Below, one piece after another: positions 36,501 to 51,500 of a stretch of 64,000 nt of DNA. The notes under the pieces are model-generated. The model ran no database searches. It was not told the DNA's origin and saw nothing but the letters and a program-made list of their open reading frames with translations. The DNA is from Phoronis australis (lineage: Eukaryota > Phoronida > Phoronidae). Position 1 is the first letter of the stretch. Each line of letters opens with the position of its first letter. Location: NCBI GenBank assembly GCA_002633005.1, contig NMRA01000105.1:310001-374000 (forward strand), read 5' to 3'. A program made the translations under genes and the position numbers.

Positions 36501-39500
36501 TATCTTCCACAACTTCTTAACGAGGAATATTATTTTCACATGATCAAAGACTGCACTACAATATAATACAAAAACTTACCTAAAAATAACATGGGAAACA
36601 AAATTTTTGTAGACATCAATAAAATAAGTCTTGATTATGATAGGACCAGTGTTTGTGATAACTGACCTTGAGAAACTTGAAGAGCAGGAACGTGAACCAA
36701 TTTGTGAGCATCTTCTCGGCCACAGACTGGGTCCTCCTCAGCAGGAGCTTGGGGTGGTTCTTGCCCTCAATACTCCTCTCAATGAGGTCACTCAGCAACG
36801 TCTTCAGGATACTGCAAAATGGGCAGCCAGTCAAGTCAATTCATCTCACTGTATTATTCAAATCAAGAAGGCTCTGGTTGACAGATAACAATGTCAATAA
36901 CACATAAAGGAACATTATTGCATTTTTACGGCTAAAAACACATATTTGGGAATATTGTTGGACAAGATATTGAAGTTATTAGAACTACAAAACAATAGAT
37001 TATGTATCAGTTATGTTTTTGTAATTCCATTACAAACTGCCAATTTTCGCCGAGGTCTGTCATAGATACACTGAAATCAATATACGCGACTTTACCAATT
37101 AAATATGCTTAAAATACTCTATCTAGTACTATATAATGAATGTGATTTAGCTCCTCAGCTGAAAGTTTGCCTGCGACTGTGACGTTTCCCGGTTCGAGTC
37201 TGTGCTAAGGCTGATTTCAGAAAATCACTTCTCTTGCCGATGATGTAACATTAAATTGGGAACAGTGTCATCACCATGGATAGCTCTAGTCACGTAAAAA
37301 CAGTTTTAATCTTGAAGAGTTAAAAGAATACCCTTAATTAATTTTTGCTGTGTATTTATTTCTATATTGTGCACTTCGCATATTGTAATTATGTATATTT
37401 GTTCAACTGTACCGTGGACCTATGGCCTTTGAATGCTTCAATTACTGAGTATTTTGTACAAGGATGAAAAGCTCCATCAAAATGTACTCATTATCCTTCC
37501 AGACCACGCAAGACATTATTGTTTCAGTTAAAATAATAGGATTCTCCTTCAACGACAAGAATTTTGATTCGCGCTATTTTTTCAAAAATACAACAACTAG
37601 CAAATAACCATGCAACCACCTCTGGAGATCGTGACCAAAAGTAGTACTCACTCAGTCATGTACTCCATCTTGCCTTGCAGTGCCACGGAGACCAGCGAGG
37701 CAACGTTGACGCGATCTTTCATGCTGAAATGCTTGTCAGCCTCCAGGGTGCGTATGAAGAGAAGTAGGAAGGTCTTATTATTCATGAGCTGATCAAACTG
37801 GCGCAGGCCTCGCTCCAGACTGTCTTGGTGAATGTAGTCAACCTAATAAGAATACATAGAGGAGGTAAATAGTAACATTTTTAGACCTAAAAATCAAAAT
37901 TTGAAAAAATGTCTGTACTGACTTGAACTGGATATCTTCTTCTAACAGTGCAGACTTATATTCATTAGGTCACGTGACGTCGTGAACAGGTGGCATGCAG
38001 ACCAGACTTAAAAAATGTTGGCAATCGATATTTCCACGCAAGTTTAAAATTTACATGTTCATATAAATAATAAAAATCAGGGCTTGGAATATCCAATGGC
38101 GAAAAACGCGGAAATTTTTACAGCCCGAAACATGAGCGCAGCCAGCCTTGAAAAAGTCGGTGTGGACCTTTTGCCGACAAAATAATTCGAGAGGACTAAA
38201 AAAAAAAATGGTACCACCTCCGGAAGCGTGTGTCTGCGTCTGTCTTAGCTCGTCCGCCACTCGCACCTCCAAACATTTTTGGCTGCAGAGTCCTAGTATT
38301 TGTCACCGCGGTTCACAATCACACGAGCCGCCATTGAGGAAATTCACCACGCTATCCCAGATGCCCCGGCAATGTTGACAATTTACGTTCCTCCGAAACA
38401 TAAAGAGCAACTTCCGCTTTTCCAGGTGAAAGTCGTCGGCAACGCGGCGGTAAGAAAGAAATTTGCCGCGGAAAGTTTATATCAAATCCGATTTTTTTAC
38501 GCGGAAATATAATAAAATACGCGGACAGAACATTTGAAAAAAGCGGAAATCCGCGTTTCCACGGAAAATTCCATGCCCTGAAAAATGACGATAACGACTA
38601 TGAAAATATTCTTCTTTGACGCAATTCAAAAGCCCACAGCGTAACCACCAAAATCTACTTAACCTGCACCACTTCAGTGTTTTCAAACTCATTAAAATCA
38701 GTACGTCTTCCGTCTCATCTCAAATACAAAGAATGCATCAGTTATAGAGCTTGGTTAACAATCTAATGACATATCGTCTTGCAGGCATGAACCGCTCAAC
38801 ACCTTACCTCCAATTCCCTGACAACGGGGTGGTCAAATTCATTACAGTTGGGGAACAGCACTCGCATACAGAATGACTTGTAGTCCAAGAAGGGCATCCC
38901 GATCACGCCGGTCAGATCACTGGTCATCTCGTTCATGTCTGTCTGCAGCTCGGCAAAGGCTGAATTGAGGACAAGTCTCAAGTTGAAGTGGCGTCATTAC
39001 TTAAGCTGATCAAAACAAGTTGCAATGACAAAAGAAGTAGGGATTAATGTAAGTGGGCATACTGTGTGTTCAAAAGTAAATACATGGACTAACTGCTAGC
39101 CGACCAACTGTTTGGATTTTTATGGAGATTGCCAAAATCCTAAAAAATTCTGCTCAAAATTTGCAATTCTCATTACAAAATTGTCACTGATAAGGCCTAT
39201 TTGAACAGTGAATATGACATAAAAAATGAACTCATTTAAATTATTTGCCGAGTCTGTTGATTTTTGACAGTCAGGTTCCTGGGCTTTACGACAGAAATCT
39301 GGAACCATTTTTGCAGGTAACAGAAAACGAAATTAAAATGTAATCTGCAAGTTGAAAAAATTCATCTACGTCTCCTACACCCCTAAATAAACCATCACCT
39401 CAAGTCCTCCACTCACCCCCACTTTCTCACCCAGGCGTTCCCTACTCAAATCCTTACCTCCCCAGTCCTGAATCCCAACCCCAAATCTCTCACCCCTACC

Positions 39501-42500
39501 CACACTACCTCATTCAAATTCTCAACCTAAGCTCCCCACCTGCACCTCCAAATATCCCAGCTCAGCCCATATTACCTCCACCCCAGCCTGCCAGTACCAC
39601 GGTCCACTCACCCTCCTTGCACTCTTTAGCCACCTTCGTCTCCAACACGTCCATCTGGTGGTGCATTTGTTGAACTTGCTTGTCGCTCTGACGAGACTTA
39701 CGTTTGTACGCGATGATCACGCTTACGATGATAATGATCATGAGTGCACCTACGACGCCAAGGACAATCTTGGCCCACAGAGGGAGCACCTCCTCATCCT
39801 CGTAAATTAGCGTGCCAACCGGGAATGTGTGGTTAGAGTTGGAACCAATGATCACCTAAGGAGAAGATGATTGAAAGAAGCATGAAATTCCCATAATGTT
39901 AGGTTTGAAAACCAGTGACAAGTGACAGTTCATGCTTTTGATAATGGGGCTTCAATTCTTCTGTCCCTTTAGTGAACTATTTTTGAGCAGAGACATAAAA
40001 AGTCGTTTGGCAGTTCTAGGAGAGTCGACTTGTGGATGTGACAGTCTCGCCACCTAGTGACTATAAGAAGGGCAAGAGCCCCCCCCCCCCCCCCNCCCCC
40101 CCCCCCCCCCGAGGCTGTGCCAGTCAGCTTTTCTTCTCATGTGTATATATTACGAGGTACACAATTATGTAGTAAGAACCTTAAGTGGACATTTCAGCTT
40201 GACCTACAGCAATAAAAGAGAATTAATAAGAGAGTTCTATTGTACATTCAAATGAAATTACCTTTTAAAAATATTGCCGGTACAAGACTTGGCCCTTCCC
40301 ACCACGTCTCCAATAGCAACAACATGCAAACGCGGTGGTTATGGGCAGTATATCAACAACTGGTACTACTCCGCAAGGGTCTTACCTGTACTGTGTACTC
40401 ATTGACCCCATCCTCAGGTGTAGGTAGATCACAGTGAATCTCATCCGTAGTCTTCTGATCACGCTCACTGGCCGGTACAAGTAGACTGACCGCACAGTTA
40501 CCTTGACCTACGACGACTCGTATGTCTGCCTTGGTCAGCGTCGGAGACAGATTGGAACCCTGAGACAAAAATTGTCAGTGCATGATACAGAGATGAGCAA
40601 CATATCTCAAGTGTACACAAATTGTCAGTGCATGATACAGAGATGAGCAACATGTCTCAAGTGTACACAAATTGTCAGTGCATGATACAGAGATGAGCAA
40701 CACGTCTCAAGTGTACACAAATGTCACTCGCGCAGACAATGAGGAAGTGAAAATCAGGGATCATGTATAAGAAAAAAACATCTGAGAGACAAATGTACTG
40801 CAACCATAGTCGAAACAAAAAATCCATTTCCTAAGAACAATAAACTTTAGTTTTCAGCTGTTCACCAAGAAGGGATGTTCAGTGTCTGTACGCCATGTGC
40901 TTCACCAGCATTCTTTATCACACAAATTCACTCCAATAGTAATGAAAACAAACACAACAAGAAAAAACTGTTTGTGCAACTGTAGGTGAGGAAGACCATG
41001 CACAATAGCAATCATCGTATGCAAAACATTACCTCAATTTTCAGTGAGCCAATTTTCTTTGATATCATGAGCTGATCTTTCGGGAACTTGACAATCACGG
41101 GGTCGGGGTAGAGTTTCAACAACGATGGACTCGTCTTTTGCAAGTTCTCAATCTTCATGCCGTACACAGACTCAAGGACACTAGCTGACCGCTTGGAAAC
41201 AGCACTGGTCAGTGATGGAGACATGCATAGCAAAACTTTTTCTCCAAACACAGAGCACGTCTGTAAACAGAATACAACAAGTTAATCAGTTAGTTCACAA
41301 TTCAACGAAAAGTTTTCAGATTTCCAACTGATGACAATAGGTGCTTTAATAGTTTTGAAGACGTGGCCATTATCAGATCACTAAAAAGTTACTTCAGTAT
41401 ATTGGATGACAGTTCTAATTTTAATGATATCCAAACTTAATTGACAAACTTACATTACTCAGTAGACTAACTCAATTTCAGTCCTTAGCAGACATGGTCT
41501 AGTTTTACATCCTCTCTGTGCACAAGGTCCATGTTTCTTATACTATGAGACTGTCAAATGCAAAAAATGCCTACCCACAAATTTTGATTTGAGATGCATG
41601 CTCCACATCAAAACAATTTCCAAACCAGGAATCTGTACTTTCAACCAGCACAAAAATAGGATTGTTCTATAATTACATACTTCCAAGGGAATTAATAACA
41701 CAAGTCTGCAGTGATTCATGGTACTTAACATTCCAAGGGGGCAAACGATCCCGTCAACATTTGACTCTTGTACAACTAGTACTGAACAAGTAACCACAGG
41801 AGACCAATCACAGATATCCACACTGGATTTTTGTTTCTACATTAACAAATTTTGCATAATGTATATGCTTTATTCCCGTTTTTTTACACAAGTGGTTTGC
41901 ATGTTGGTGCATGCCTTTCGAATATAAGCATGGGTGAATTCCCCTACATAGGTCCATGCTTTACTTCATATAGGTGCACTCGTTTTGTTTACTGCTTTGC
42001 TGCCTAATGGCAATTCTTTGCATTTACATCTGTATCTTTGGGGTTCCTAGGCGTATTTTCAAGAAATCTGCCACGCTTTTAGGTCTATGGGCCCATACGT
42101 GAAACAAAGCTTTTTTTCGGGGCCTATTTTTACCCAAGTGATTCTCATATTGGTGCATGCACCCAATTTTCGCACATAAGCTGAGTTCAACCCAGATGTC
42201 CATGTGCCTAATGCCGTGGCAATACGCTAATTTTGTAAGGCCATAAGGCAATAAGACCGTCAACACTTGAAGACAGTCGCAAAGAAATAGCAACACAAAA
42301 CATCAGAAACCAAAGCACAAACCCCGAAATATCTTCGTCCATTATAATCGATGAATAGCTTGGGATCTTGAACAGCGTCAAAGTTCGTTCCAGTGATCAA
42401 CTCTTCCAATCCACCCCTACAATGTAAGCAAGGCTTATACACTTCCCATCAACTATTTACACGTAACTGTTGATGGAATGTTTTGCAAAGACAATGGCAG

Positions 42501-45500
42501 GTGGAAGCAGATTCTGCTACAATAGAAAGGACAGAAATGGAGGAGTGTAAATAATGCCATTTTGCTGTGTATAGAACTGAGAATTTCTTCACAATGATTA
42601 ACAGCCACATTGAACCCATCATACGAACTCTATATTATTAGTAAATCAAAAGGTGACAGTTAGTGGAACTGTAATGACATAACCACAATCTGATCAATTC
42701 AATATCAGTTTCATCTTCAAGAATGACATGGGTATTTTGTTCATATGACGAGGGCTTGTTTTTCAAGCCACATAATGCGAGTAACGGAACAGCCAAGAGA
42801 CCTGGCAACATGTTGGCCATGTAAAGATAAGTCATGATAAACTAGCCACAAGGACTGAATAAACCATTCGAACTACACATGGCAACACCATAGGCGTAAT
42901 ATAAAAGTACATTTTACCTCAGACAACTGACCTTAAAATATGCGAGAATCAAAACATTTTTAACAAAAGAACTTTTTGAACTTGAAATACACGGTAATGG
43001 TGGCTGCAACAATGAGCGCGACTCGACAATGAACAGTAGAAAAATAAAATATTCCACCCGTTGCCCTCGCCACCTTGGAGCAGTGAGGGTCGAGTGAACG
43101 GAAACAAATGATATCTAAGCGTGGCTTTGTCTTAGAATTAGTCACAATAGTGTACCAATGAAAATCAAATCTTACATCTTGAAGCCCACTCCGCGTCCAA
43201 AGCTGGTTATGTTAGGGTTAGGTTTGTACAGGAAGTCCGCCAGGTGGTGCCCCACTATTTCTTGCTTGTCAAACTTCAGCTTTATTACCCCAGACTGTGT
43301 CGTTACAACAGGAGATGTCTCACAGACAATCTCTGTTTCAGAGGTGCTAAAAATAGAGGTAATTAGAGGACTGAAAGTTGGTCCTTAGTGAGCACAATAG
43401 CATTGTTAACTTACTAGGTGTAAACAGATTGCCTGCATCATTAAGCTTTTTCCACCGGCTATATTTCACTGCAATGCCGAATTCAAAATCTCAGTAGACT
43501 TTCACAACCTGTGTCTAATCTATAACAGTTTCTAAGTGTACCCCATTAAAACCAGGTCACTGGGTTGACCAAAGGCAACTCAGTGTCTAGTTTTAAGAAT
43601 GTTACACAACTAACTGAATAGCGTGGTCAAATTACATTTGAGGCTTCGACAACAGAGTTGTACTTTGTCATAAACCACATGAAAACAAGCAGCATTCTAC
43701 TAAAAGTGTGTGACTTGTAAGGCCCTACAGTTCATCTCACAGTTCAACCAATAAATGTTGATAACTCGGAATTATTAAATTCATTGTCAAACAGGGTTCT
43801 GAATTAACAACCAGTTGACAGATTGGTTAATTTTAACACAAAAATAAACGATTTGAACATTATAATTCAATATGAATAACTAGACCCATTGAAACACAGC
43901 GTGAAACATCAAAATGTAAATAAGTTGCCATGATGCCATAATATAAAAATGTAAATCGGAGTACTCGGCGGACCTGCTATGGGATTCCCCTGACAATAGG
44001 GAATCCCCCATGTTGCTTTTTTAGCTTTATTCACAACGAAAGAGGGCGCACCTGATAGTGAACCAAGTCCGTGAGATGTGGACGAAACGGCTGTACACCA
44101 ACATCAAGGTACGACTTTTCGGTTCCAAAACGAAACTTTATTTTTAATATTATCATCACTTAAATGGAACCCAATAATATATAGTCTTCAGATTTACAAA
44201 TTTATATACACACAGCAGTTCATAGACGGGGTGCCCACTGCTAAGTCTTGGATTTCTGTGTCTGCCTAGTGGTCACGAGTATCTGCATGGTCAGCAGAAA
44301 TCTTTTTGAGACTTATGTTCAATAGGTTACGTGATGTGGCCAACAGGTGGCGTGCGCACCAGACTCAAAATGTTTGGGATGATGGCATAATAACAATGAC
44401 ACCAGAAAGAAAACTAAAGCTTCTTAGCACCAACAACATAATCTGTCTACAACAAGTTCACTGACAGTAATTCTGTTCTTGGACCATATGAAGGAAAATA
44501 CCACAGCCAATGTGATTGAGTTCAGGAACAAGTCAACAAATCACCAACTTATTTTGTATGTCTTTATGGTTTATTCCAAAAATTTGTGCCAAACACAGTT
44601 GCATTGACCACGTCAATTCAACTCAGCAAGCGCAATCACAAAGTCGCTTTGTGCTTGTACAACAAACGGAACATTTGCGCGACAGGTGAACATTAAAAGC
44701 ACATCCCGCAAATAGGGTCGTCACGGAATACACAGCGACAATCGAACCTCACTGTATTTACTCACAATACTGTAAACATATGGCAGGTACATTTGCTGCC
44801 TTGTTTTCGTGCCATTGAAGTTTCATATGTTATTAGTTCTCTGATTCTTTACATGGTTTTTCTCCGTTGCATTTACTTTACTCCTCCTTCCAATACCAAC
44901 AAAGCATTACTGCTGTGCTATGGGCTTTAACTCCCAAGTGAGAAAGTTTGATAGCCTGGACAAATACCCATGGATGCGTGATCTGAAATTCTTCGCCTTC
45001 TCGACATCAACGAGAGGCATGAAAATGTGCCCGATTTTCAAAACGAGGTCACGCACTTTCTTATCTCTGGGACAAAGGAGAGTTCTATCGCCGTGTAATC
45101 AGAGACGGCCCCATTGAATAAAAATCACACCAATGTTGCCACCAACAAACCATAGCTCTGTCATACCTTTTAACAGCACACGAGTTACTCCCAAACTCGA
45201 CAGATATGTCTGTGCCTGCGTCCAGGTAATTGCCTGTGATGGTCACACAAGTCCCACCTGCCTGGATACCCATCTTAGGCTCAAAGTTACTGATGGTTGG
45301 CATGACGTAGCTGAACTTTGACCTGGACACAGCCAAATACTGACCAGCAATTCTGACTGAGACCTCACCACTCTTGCTGGAGCCTGTTCTTCCTGTCTCA
45401 CAAACAATCCTGTAATACGTTCACCAACAGAGGGTGTGAGGGGCAGACAAGGTTGTGAAACGAATTAAGTAGTTGACACTTATAGAATCCGAAACAGAAA

Positions 45501-48500
45501 AAGGCTATCATATACTACAAACACAATTTAAGTAAAGGAATAAGGAATTCTGAGAGTAATAAAATTAAAGCAGCATTTCGCAGCTGTTTAACTGTCAGTG
45601 TTGAACTCTTAACCCTGTAGGGTATAAAAATCATCCCACCCTTACCCCATCTCGAATTGTTGCCCAATGAATCAGCAACTCAAGTCACAGGTAATGCGTA
45701 CAGGAACAATTATCGATATCAGAATTTTAGGGTTGGCCAACCCCAATAGACTCTGAACAGGTTTCTCGAGTCGCCGACAGATTTGCTGTTCTTATTGGAA
45801 ACAGAAATCAAGTCCTCTCAATGGTGAAGACAATTTCGAGACTGAATACAAAAGAGTAAAAGCCACAATTCGATTTTTGTTTTTAGCCAGCTGACTAGGG
45901 TGAAATGCTGTTTTAACATTATCAATATTAAAGTGAAGATAAATCAAAGTGGTCATGCAAGCATTAGTTTGAAAAGCTTGATTGAAAATAATGGCAGTCT
46001 TTGGAGCTTCCAGGTCACACCAAGATGTGATGTCAGCAAGATCACCAAGACAAGCGGATCAGTTCCTACTTACCTGGAAGTCTTCACATATTCTTTATCG
46101 ACGCACGGTACCCCCGCTACAGTCACACCATTACGGATGTCGATCCTACTCTTACCAAGGTTAATACCATTTATGGTTACCTTTGTGCCTCCGTTCAAAG
46201 GACCAGACGCGGGTGAGATCTGCAGATTAAATAACAACAATGAGCCATTATAAACATACAACTGGTGATTACTGACAACAGGCTAAAACTGAGGATGGGC
46301 GCTTTTCGAACGATTACACACCTGGGGCTTGCTTCATCAACAACTTCAAGCCCAGTCATGGCTCAGCTAGGCTGATTTTTGAAATTTTACAAACACGCAG
46401 CTCATTTATGTGGATTATAAAGTGAGTAGGGCGTAAACATGAATTACATGGAAGATATTAATGGTAGAATGTGCGCTAAAAATCTATTGTAAAACACGAG
46501 TGAGGAGAAACAATTATGGCAAAACACACAAGTACTTCGTCAAACCTTACTTTCACAACACCTGTGGAAGCATGGTTGTAACGATATTTTCATTTCACAT
46601 CTTTCGACTGAAGGAACACCCAGGTGTGTTTGACTGCTGGGGAAAAAGCACAGCAACACAATCCTTTAAAATCTACTTCACATATTCAGATAAATGAACA
46701 CTCACGCTCGTGATCTGTGGATTGGGACAGATATCCGACTGTGTGAGCCAAGTTTTGCCCCCTTGACAATCCCGTTCCACAGTACATGTGTTGGAATCAC
46801 GACACCATCCACACTGATACTTGGTATCCAGCGTCAGACAGTTGCCACAGTTCGGGGTGCCTCCAGACTCTGCCAAGTTACTGCACTTGTAGATCAGCAC
46901 CTGGATATTGCTGGGGTTGTCCAAGGTATTCTCCCCAGAGTCCGACTCCCATACAACATCGAATGGCACCAGATACGTGGGAGCATCCGTGGTGTAACTG
47001 AAGGTCTCTCGCTTGCATTTGATAACATCTCCAATTTTTTCCGCGTCTTTCTTCACCGGGTTGCCATTCTTGTTGAACTTGCAAAAGAACGTCTGCTGGA
47101 TGTTCTGAAACGGAGAGGACAACACGGACGTCAGGACAACGACATAAAGGATGGAATAAATCATAGATTGACCGAGAAATTTGTAAAAACATCTCAGAAA
47201 TACATGCATATCTCCATAACACTGCACCTTAAAACAAAGAGGAAACGGTCCAGTTTCACTGATGTGCCTTCTGCACTTTATCTTGAGACAGTTTTAGGAC
47301 AAAGGTGGCAGCACTGTCACGTTTCAATTTGAATGCAAACAAAATCAACAAGAAACAGACAAAAGGAACTTATACAATCATAAATCTTGGTAGATGTTAT
47401 CAAATCATAGACTACAAATAACGTCAAAACAATCTTATGAAAAAGTTTTCAAGAGTTCGTACATACTTCACTCTTAGCACTGTAGTTTTGGTGATAATTT
47501 ATCTTTTCAGATGTTTACAGAAAAAAAACAGCCCCGAAAAGCCTTTACTGCCCGCATCGACATTTGCTCAATTTCACGATATAACAATGCTCAACTTGCT
47601 GACAGCATATCGCAAGCTGAAATATTAAATATCGATGAAGGCAGTCTGGAACACAGCTTGTAACAAAACAGAACTATAACAAATCACAGCATCAACTGCA
47701 TGCGATGCAGCATGCCCAAACTTGCATGCTGGCAAGATCGACAGATCACACGTTACGGACTAAAGCTTGGATTTGAAATGACCGCAACATTGGTTGATTA
47801 TTAGGAGATGGGAGGTGTCCAGATAATGAGAATGACGGTGGAGGGCTGGACATAACGAGCTGCCGGTCATGAATGTAACTTGAAATTTGAAGAGCCAGCC
47901 GAGATCTTGACCAGCTAGCTGTAGTCAGGCATTACAACTCCTCTGAGTCGAGTTGTATTACCCGAAAACACTTTAACAGAGGTAAAACAGGAAAACTGAG
48001 GTCTGCGTAACGGAAAAATGTCCAGACACATTTTGGACATCAAGGTTGTGCGACTTGGGATCTGCGTGGACTTCAGAATTGCAAGGTGGTATATTGGCCA
48101 GTAAACTGGTAAATTTCGTAATGTTCAGGGCCGCTGTGGCAGGTAATCCATTCGTGAGTGTAGTAAGAATGGCACGAATGACTACAGAGGAATCCCTCAG
48201 TTTCTATGAATTGCCAACAGGTGGTGCAGCGACATAAACACAATAATTACGTTACTAAGCAAAAAGGATAAACATAACTGAACTGAAACACAACTCAAAC
48301 CATCGAAACCGCAATTCAGCATGCTTGAAACGAAGTGAAGCTAAACACTGCTACCTAAATATAGTTCTGCATTACTGAAACAATATGTTGAACGTCTAGG
48401 CCTCCTATTACAATGATACTATTATACACGGGTTTTGTCAAACAAATGTCAGTCCCAGGACTGAGGCTCCTCATTGTTAAATAATTAACAGGCTTTCAAT

Positions 48501-51500
48501 GCTTGGTTACAGCATGAACTTTACGTTATGACTACAGCCTACTGATGACCAGACAAGAACATCTACCCACACAAAGACAAACAACACATCCCCATAAAGC
48601 CAGGAGAACAGGGCACAACCATCATCAACAATCAAAAATTGTACAGCACGAATGACCAAAACATATCGCAAAATGGCAGGCATACTCCACCGGAACTATA
48701 TCAGCATTTCAAAGTTATAAAACTGTACGATATTCCTTTCTGATTTATAAACATTATCTTCCGCTTTTCATCTGCGTCACCAGCCTCACTTTCACTCGAC
48801 CTTTGCTTGCACATTGCAATATGTTCGATCACTTTTCTTCTGTTTTTGTCAATGTAACAAGTGACAAATTATTAGCAATAATTCTGAACAATGTAAAAAG
48901 GATTGGTTCAAATTGATTTTTGTCCGACTTAGTTCCCAAGATTCCTCCATTGCTACGACAAAATTTTGGCCAACACATGTAATACCAATTACTTTATACC
49001 GCAGCCAAGAAGCAGGGTATGTCATGTGAATAACAAGGTCACCAGGTTCCCAGATCCCAGTTCTCCCAACTTACAATGAAACACAGATAGACAAAGTGTA
49101 AAACAAAAGATCTGCTAGTAAAAACAACACCCAAACACACGTGCGTCTACGTGACACTGAGAGACACGTGTATGCAACTGATGCTAAGAAGTGACACCCA
49201 GATTTGGTAATAGTCGGATATAACATGCCTGCATTTTGAGAACCGGTTTTCTCCACTGAATAACAGGCATCAAACTAGTTCTCGAAATGGGGGGAGCATG
49301 TTATATTGACTACTGCCCAAGATTCAACAACAAACGGTGACAGGCAAGTGACCATGATCTTCACCTGTGGAGTATGCGGTGATCCCGACTGTGATGTGTC
49401 TAATATGAGTAACTGTAACGGTGCATAAATGCATTATGGGTAAGGGGATACACAGGTGCACTGTGGGCAACAAGTGAATATTAAATGCATTGTCTGTGAC
49501 AGCTGAGTGGTGCATTGTGGGTGACATGTAACAAGTGAATGCACTGTGGGTAAAATGTGACTGGTAACTACATTGATAATGACATGTAACTAGCCATTAC
49601 ACTGTGGGTAAAATGTGACTAGAGAACTGATGCACTGTGGGTAAAGAGGACCATTGATCACACTGGTTAAAGCACAATTGATGAATGCTTTATGGATAAC
49701 ATGTGACTGCAATGCATTGTGGGTATTTCAGTTTAATATATACAAATCATACAAATGTTTATGTAACACTACATTAAATATCAACAAACAACATTAGATA
49801 GAAGAGTTCTCCAATTAAGACATGCCAATACTACTGTGTGTCAGATCAGCAGCGATTTACATTAGAACAGTTGAGCATGTGTAAGTATGTATGTGAACTT
49901 GTGAATGAACACACAAACAGCAGACTTACATCTCTTCGCACACTCACAAAGATTTTCTTGGCAAAGCCGAGACACTTTCTTACAAAAAAGTGCCAGTTTT
50001 GCCTAATTTCTTGCAACAAATGCAGAGAGACAATACTCCCACAGACAAGAGATAACAAACCCAACCTCAACAAGACACTTCCTTTAAAGCTGTTGATTTT
50101 CAACAACAGTATGATGACCTTGACCTCTGGGATTGGACAAATAATGTATTTACCCAATCACTGTGACGCTAATGAAATTATTAAAACTGATTCCGTTATT
50201 GAAAAATACCTTACATGTTTAGTAAAAAAATACTGAGTAGCTCTGACGAGGTTTAAAAATTGGTGTATTACTCATTTATATCGAAGGGAAGGTTTAGAGG
50301 GGAGAGAGGATATGCCCCTACTAAAATGGTGGACATGTGCACTCAGATTTACACTTTCTACTGGAGTTTGATTTTTATTCAGATTTACATTCTCAACTAT
50401 GGGATAGAGTTGATATGGAGGATGAGCTAACTATTCAGGAATTTTTGAAGGCTCATGAATTAAATACCTTGAGCTAAACTGACAAAATATTTGATTTATG
50501 TCAAGTAAAACTGAAATGAATTCCAAGAATTGATCAATTTTTGGTTATATATGTTCTGAAATGTCTATGTATTATATTTTAAATTGCTGACCCGATGAAG
50601 GAAATCAAGCATATTGTATGTATGCACACATGGGCTTTTACCATTAAGTCGCTAGGTGCACAGCCAAACTGTTCAGTTTTAACATACCAGAAGATTTTCA
50701 GCTTTCACTTCGACGATCTTCGAATATCCCGAAGCGACGGCTATTCTGTTGTTAGAAGAAGTGATTTTAGGACAGTAATCTGGGCCTCTCCTCTCACTTT
50801 TCCCAGGTACCTGTTAAATACAATGGTGAGTCAAAACAAGGCAGTCAGAACAAACTCAATCCAGTGCATATGACAAATGAAAGGCTTACACTAGGTTATT
50901 GTTCCGTCATTTCTTTAACACGACCACTAAAATTGTCATTTTCAGTCCCAGAACTACTGCCTTGCTGTCAATCATCAAACAGTTATCTATCAGACGCTGA
51001 TTTATGACATATATGCAGTGTAAACCACACTTCAAAAAATTTACTTTAGTTGAGAATTTTTACTAAATGAAGGCTCACATTTTTGCCATAATGTGTGTAA
51101 AAGCAGCTGATTTATACCAATTACTGTCATGAAACTCATCTCAATTTGTCTCTTAATCACATTGGAGGCCAATTCAGAACATTGAAACAACTGACAGGCA
51201 CTACAAGTTGGCCAATCACAGGGTGTCAATGAACCAAAGGGCATGGTCTCGACAAATAATGTGCTGCAAGCTTCTTGCAAGCTCAAAAATTGCTTCTCAC
51301 CCGAGAAAGGACAGTTGAGACCAATTAGTGTTCTTGACCGCAGGCAGGTACATAACAGTTTAATGATATTTAACGCGCATGAATTCTACATTTCACTTCG
51401 ACATCCAAGGTTCACGTCGGCAATGAATCAACGGTGCACAAGTGGACACCAGGTGGCGTAGCTACTCACCTTCATGCCAGTAATCATGACATCACTGCCA

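Larger units (their letters stand above)
47105..50687 (-). other. Plexin intron P6-P7
   Basis: Holds the degenerate repeat at 49415-49725 and the palindromic MITE at 49203-49320. A 132-codon plus-strand frame (49838-50236) shows no domain. No nested gene supported. Confidence 0.5.

Noticed and set aside
46694-47332. 212-codon plus-strand open frame
   Set aside because: Antisense to plexin exon P7 and extends into intron; no domain or splice support.
49838-50236. 132-codon plus-strand open frame in plexin intron
   Set aside because: No recognisable domain, low-complexity composition and no paralogue; weak evidence for coding.
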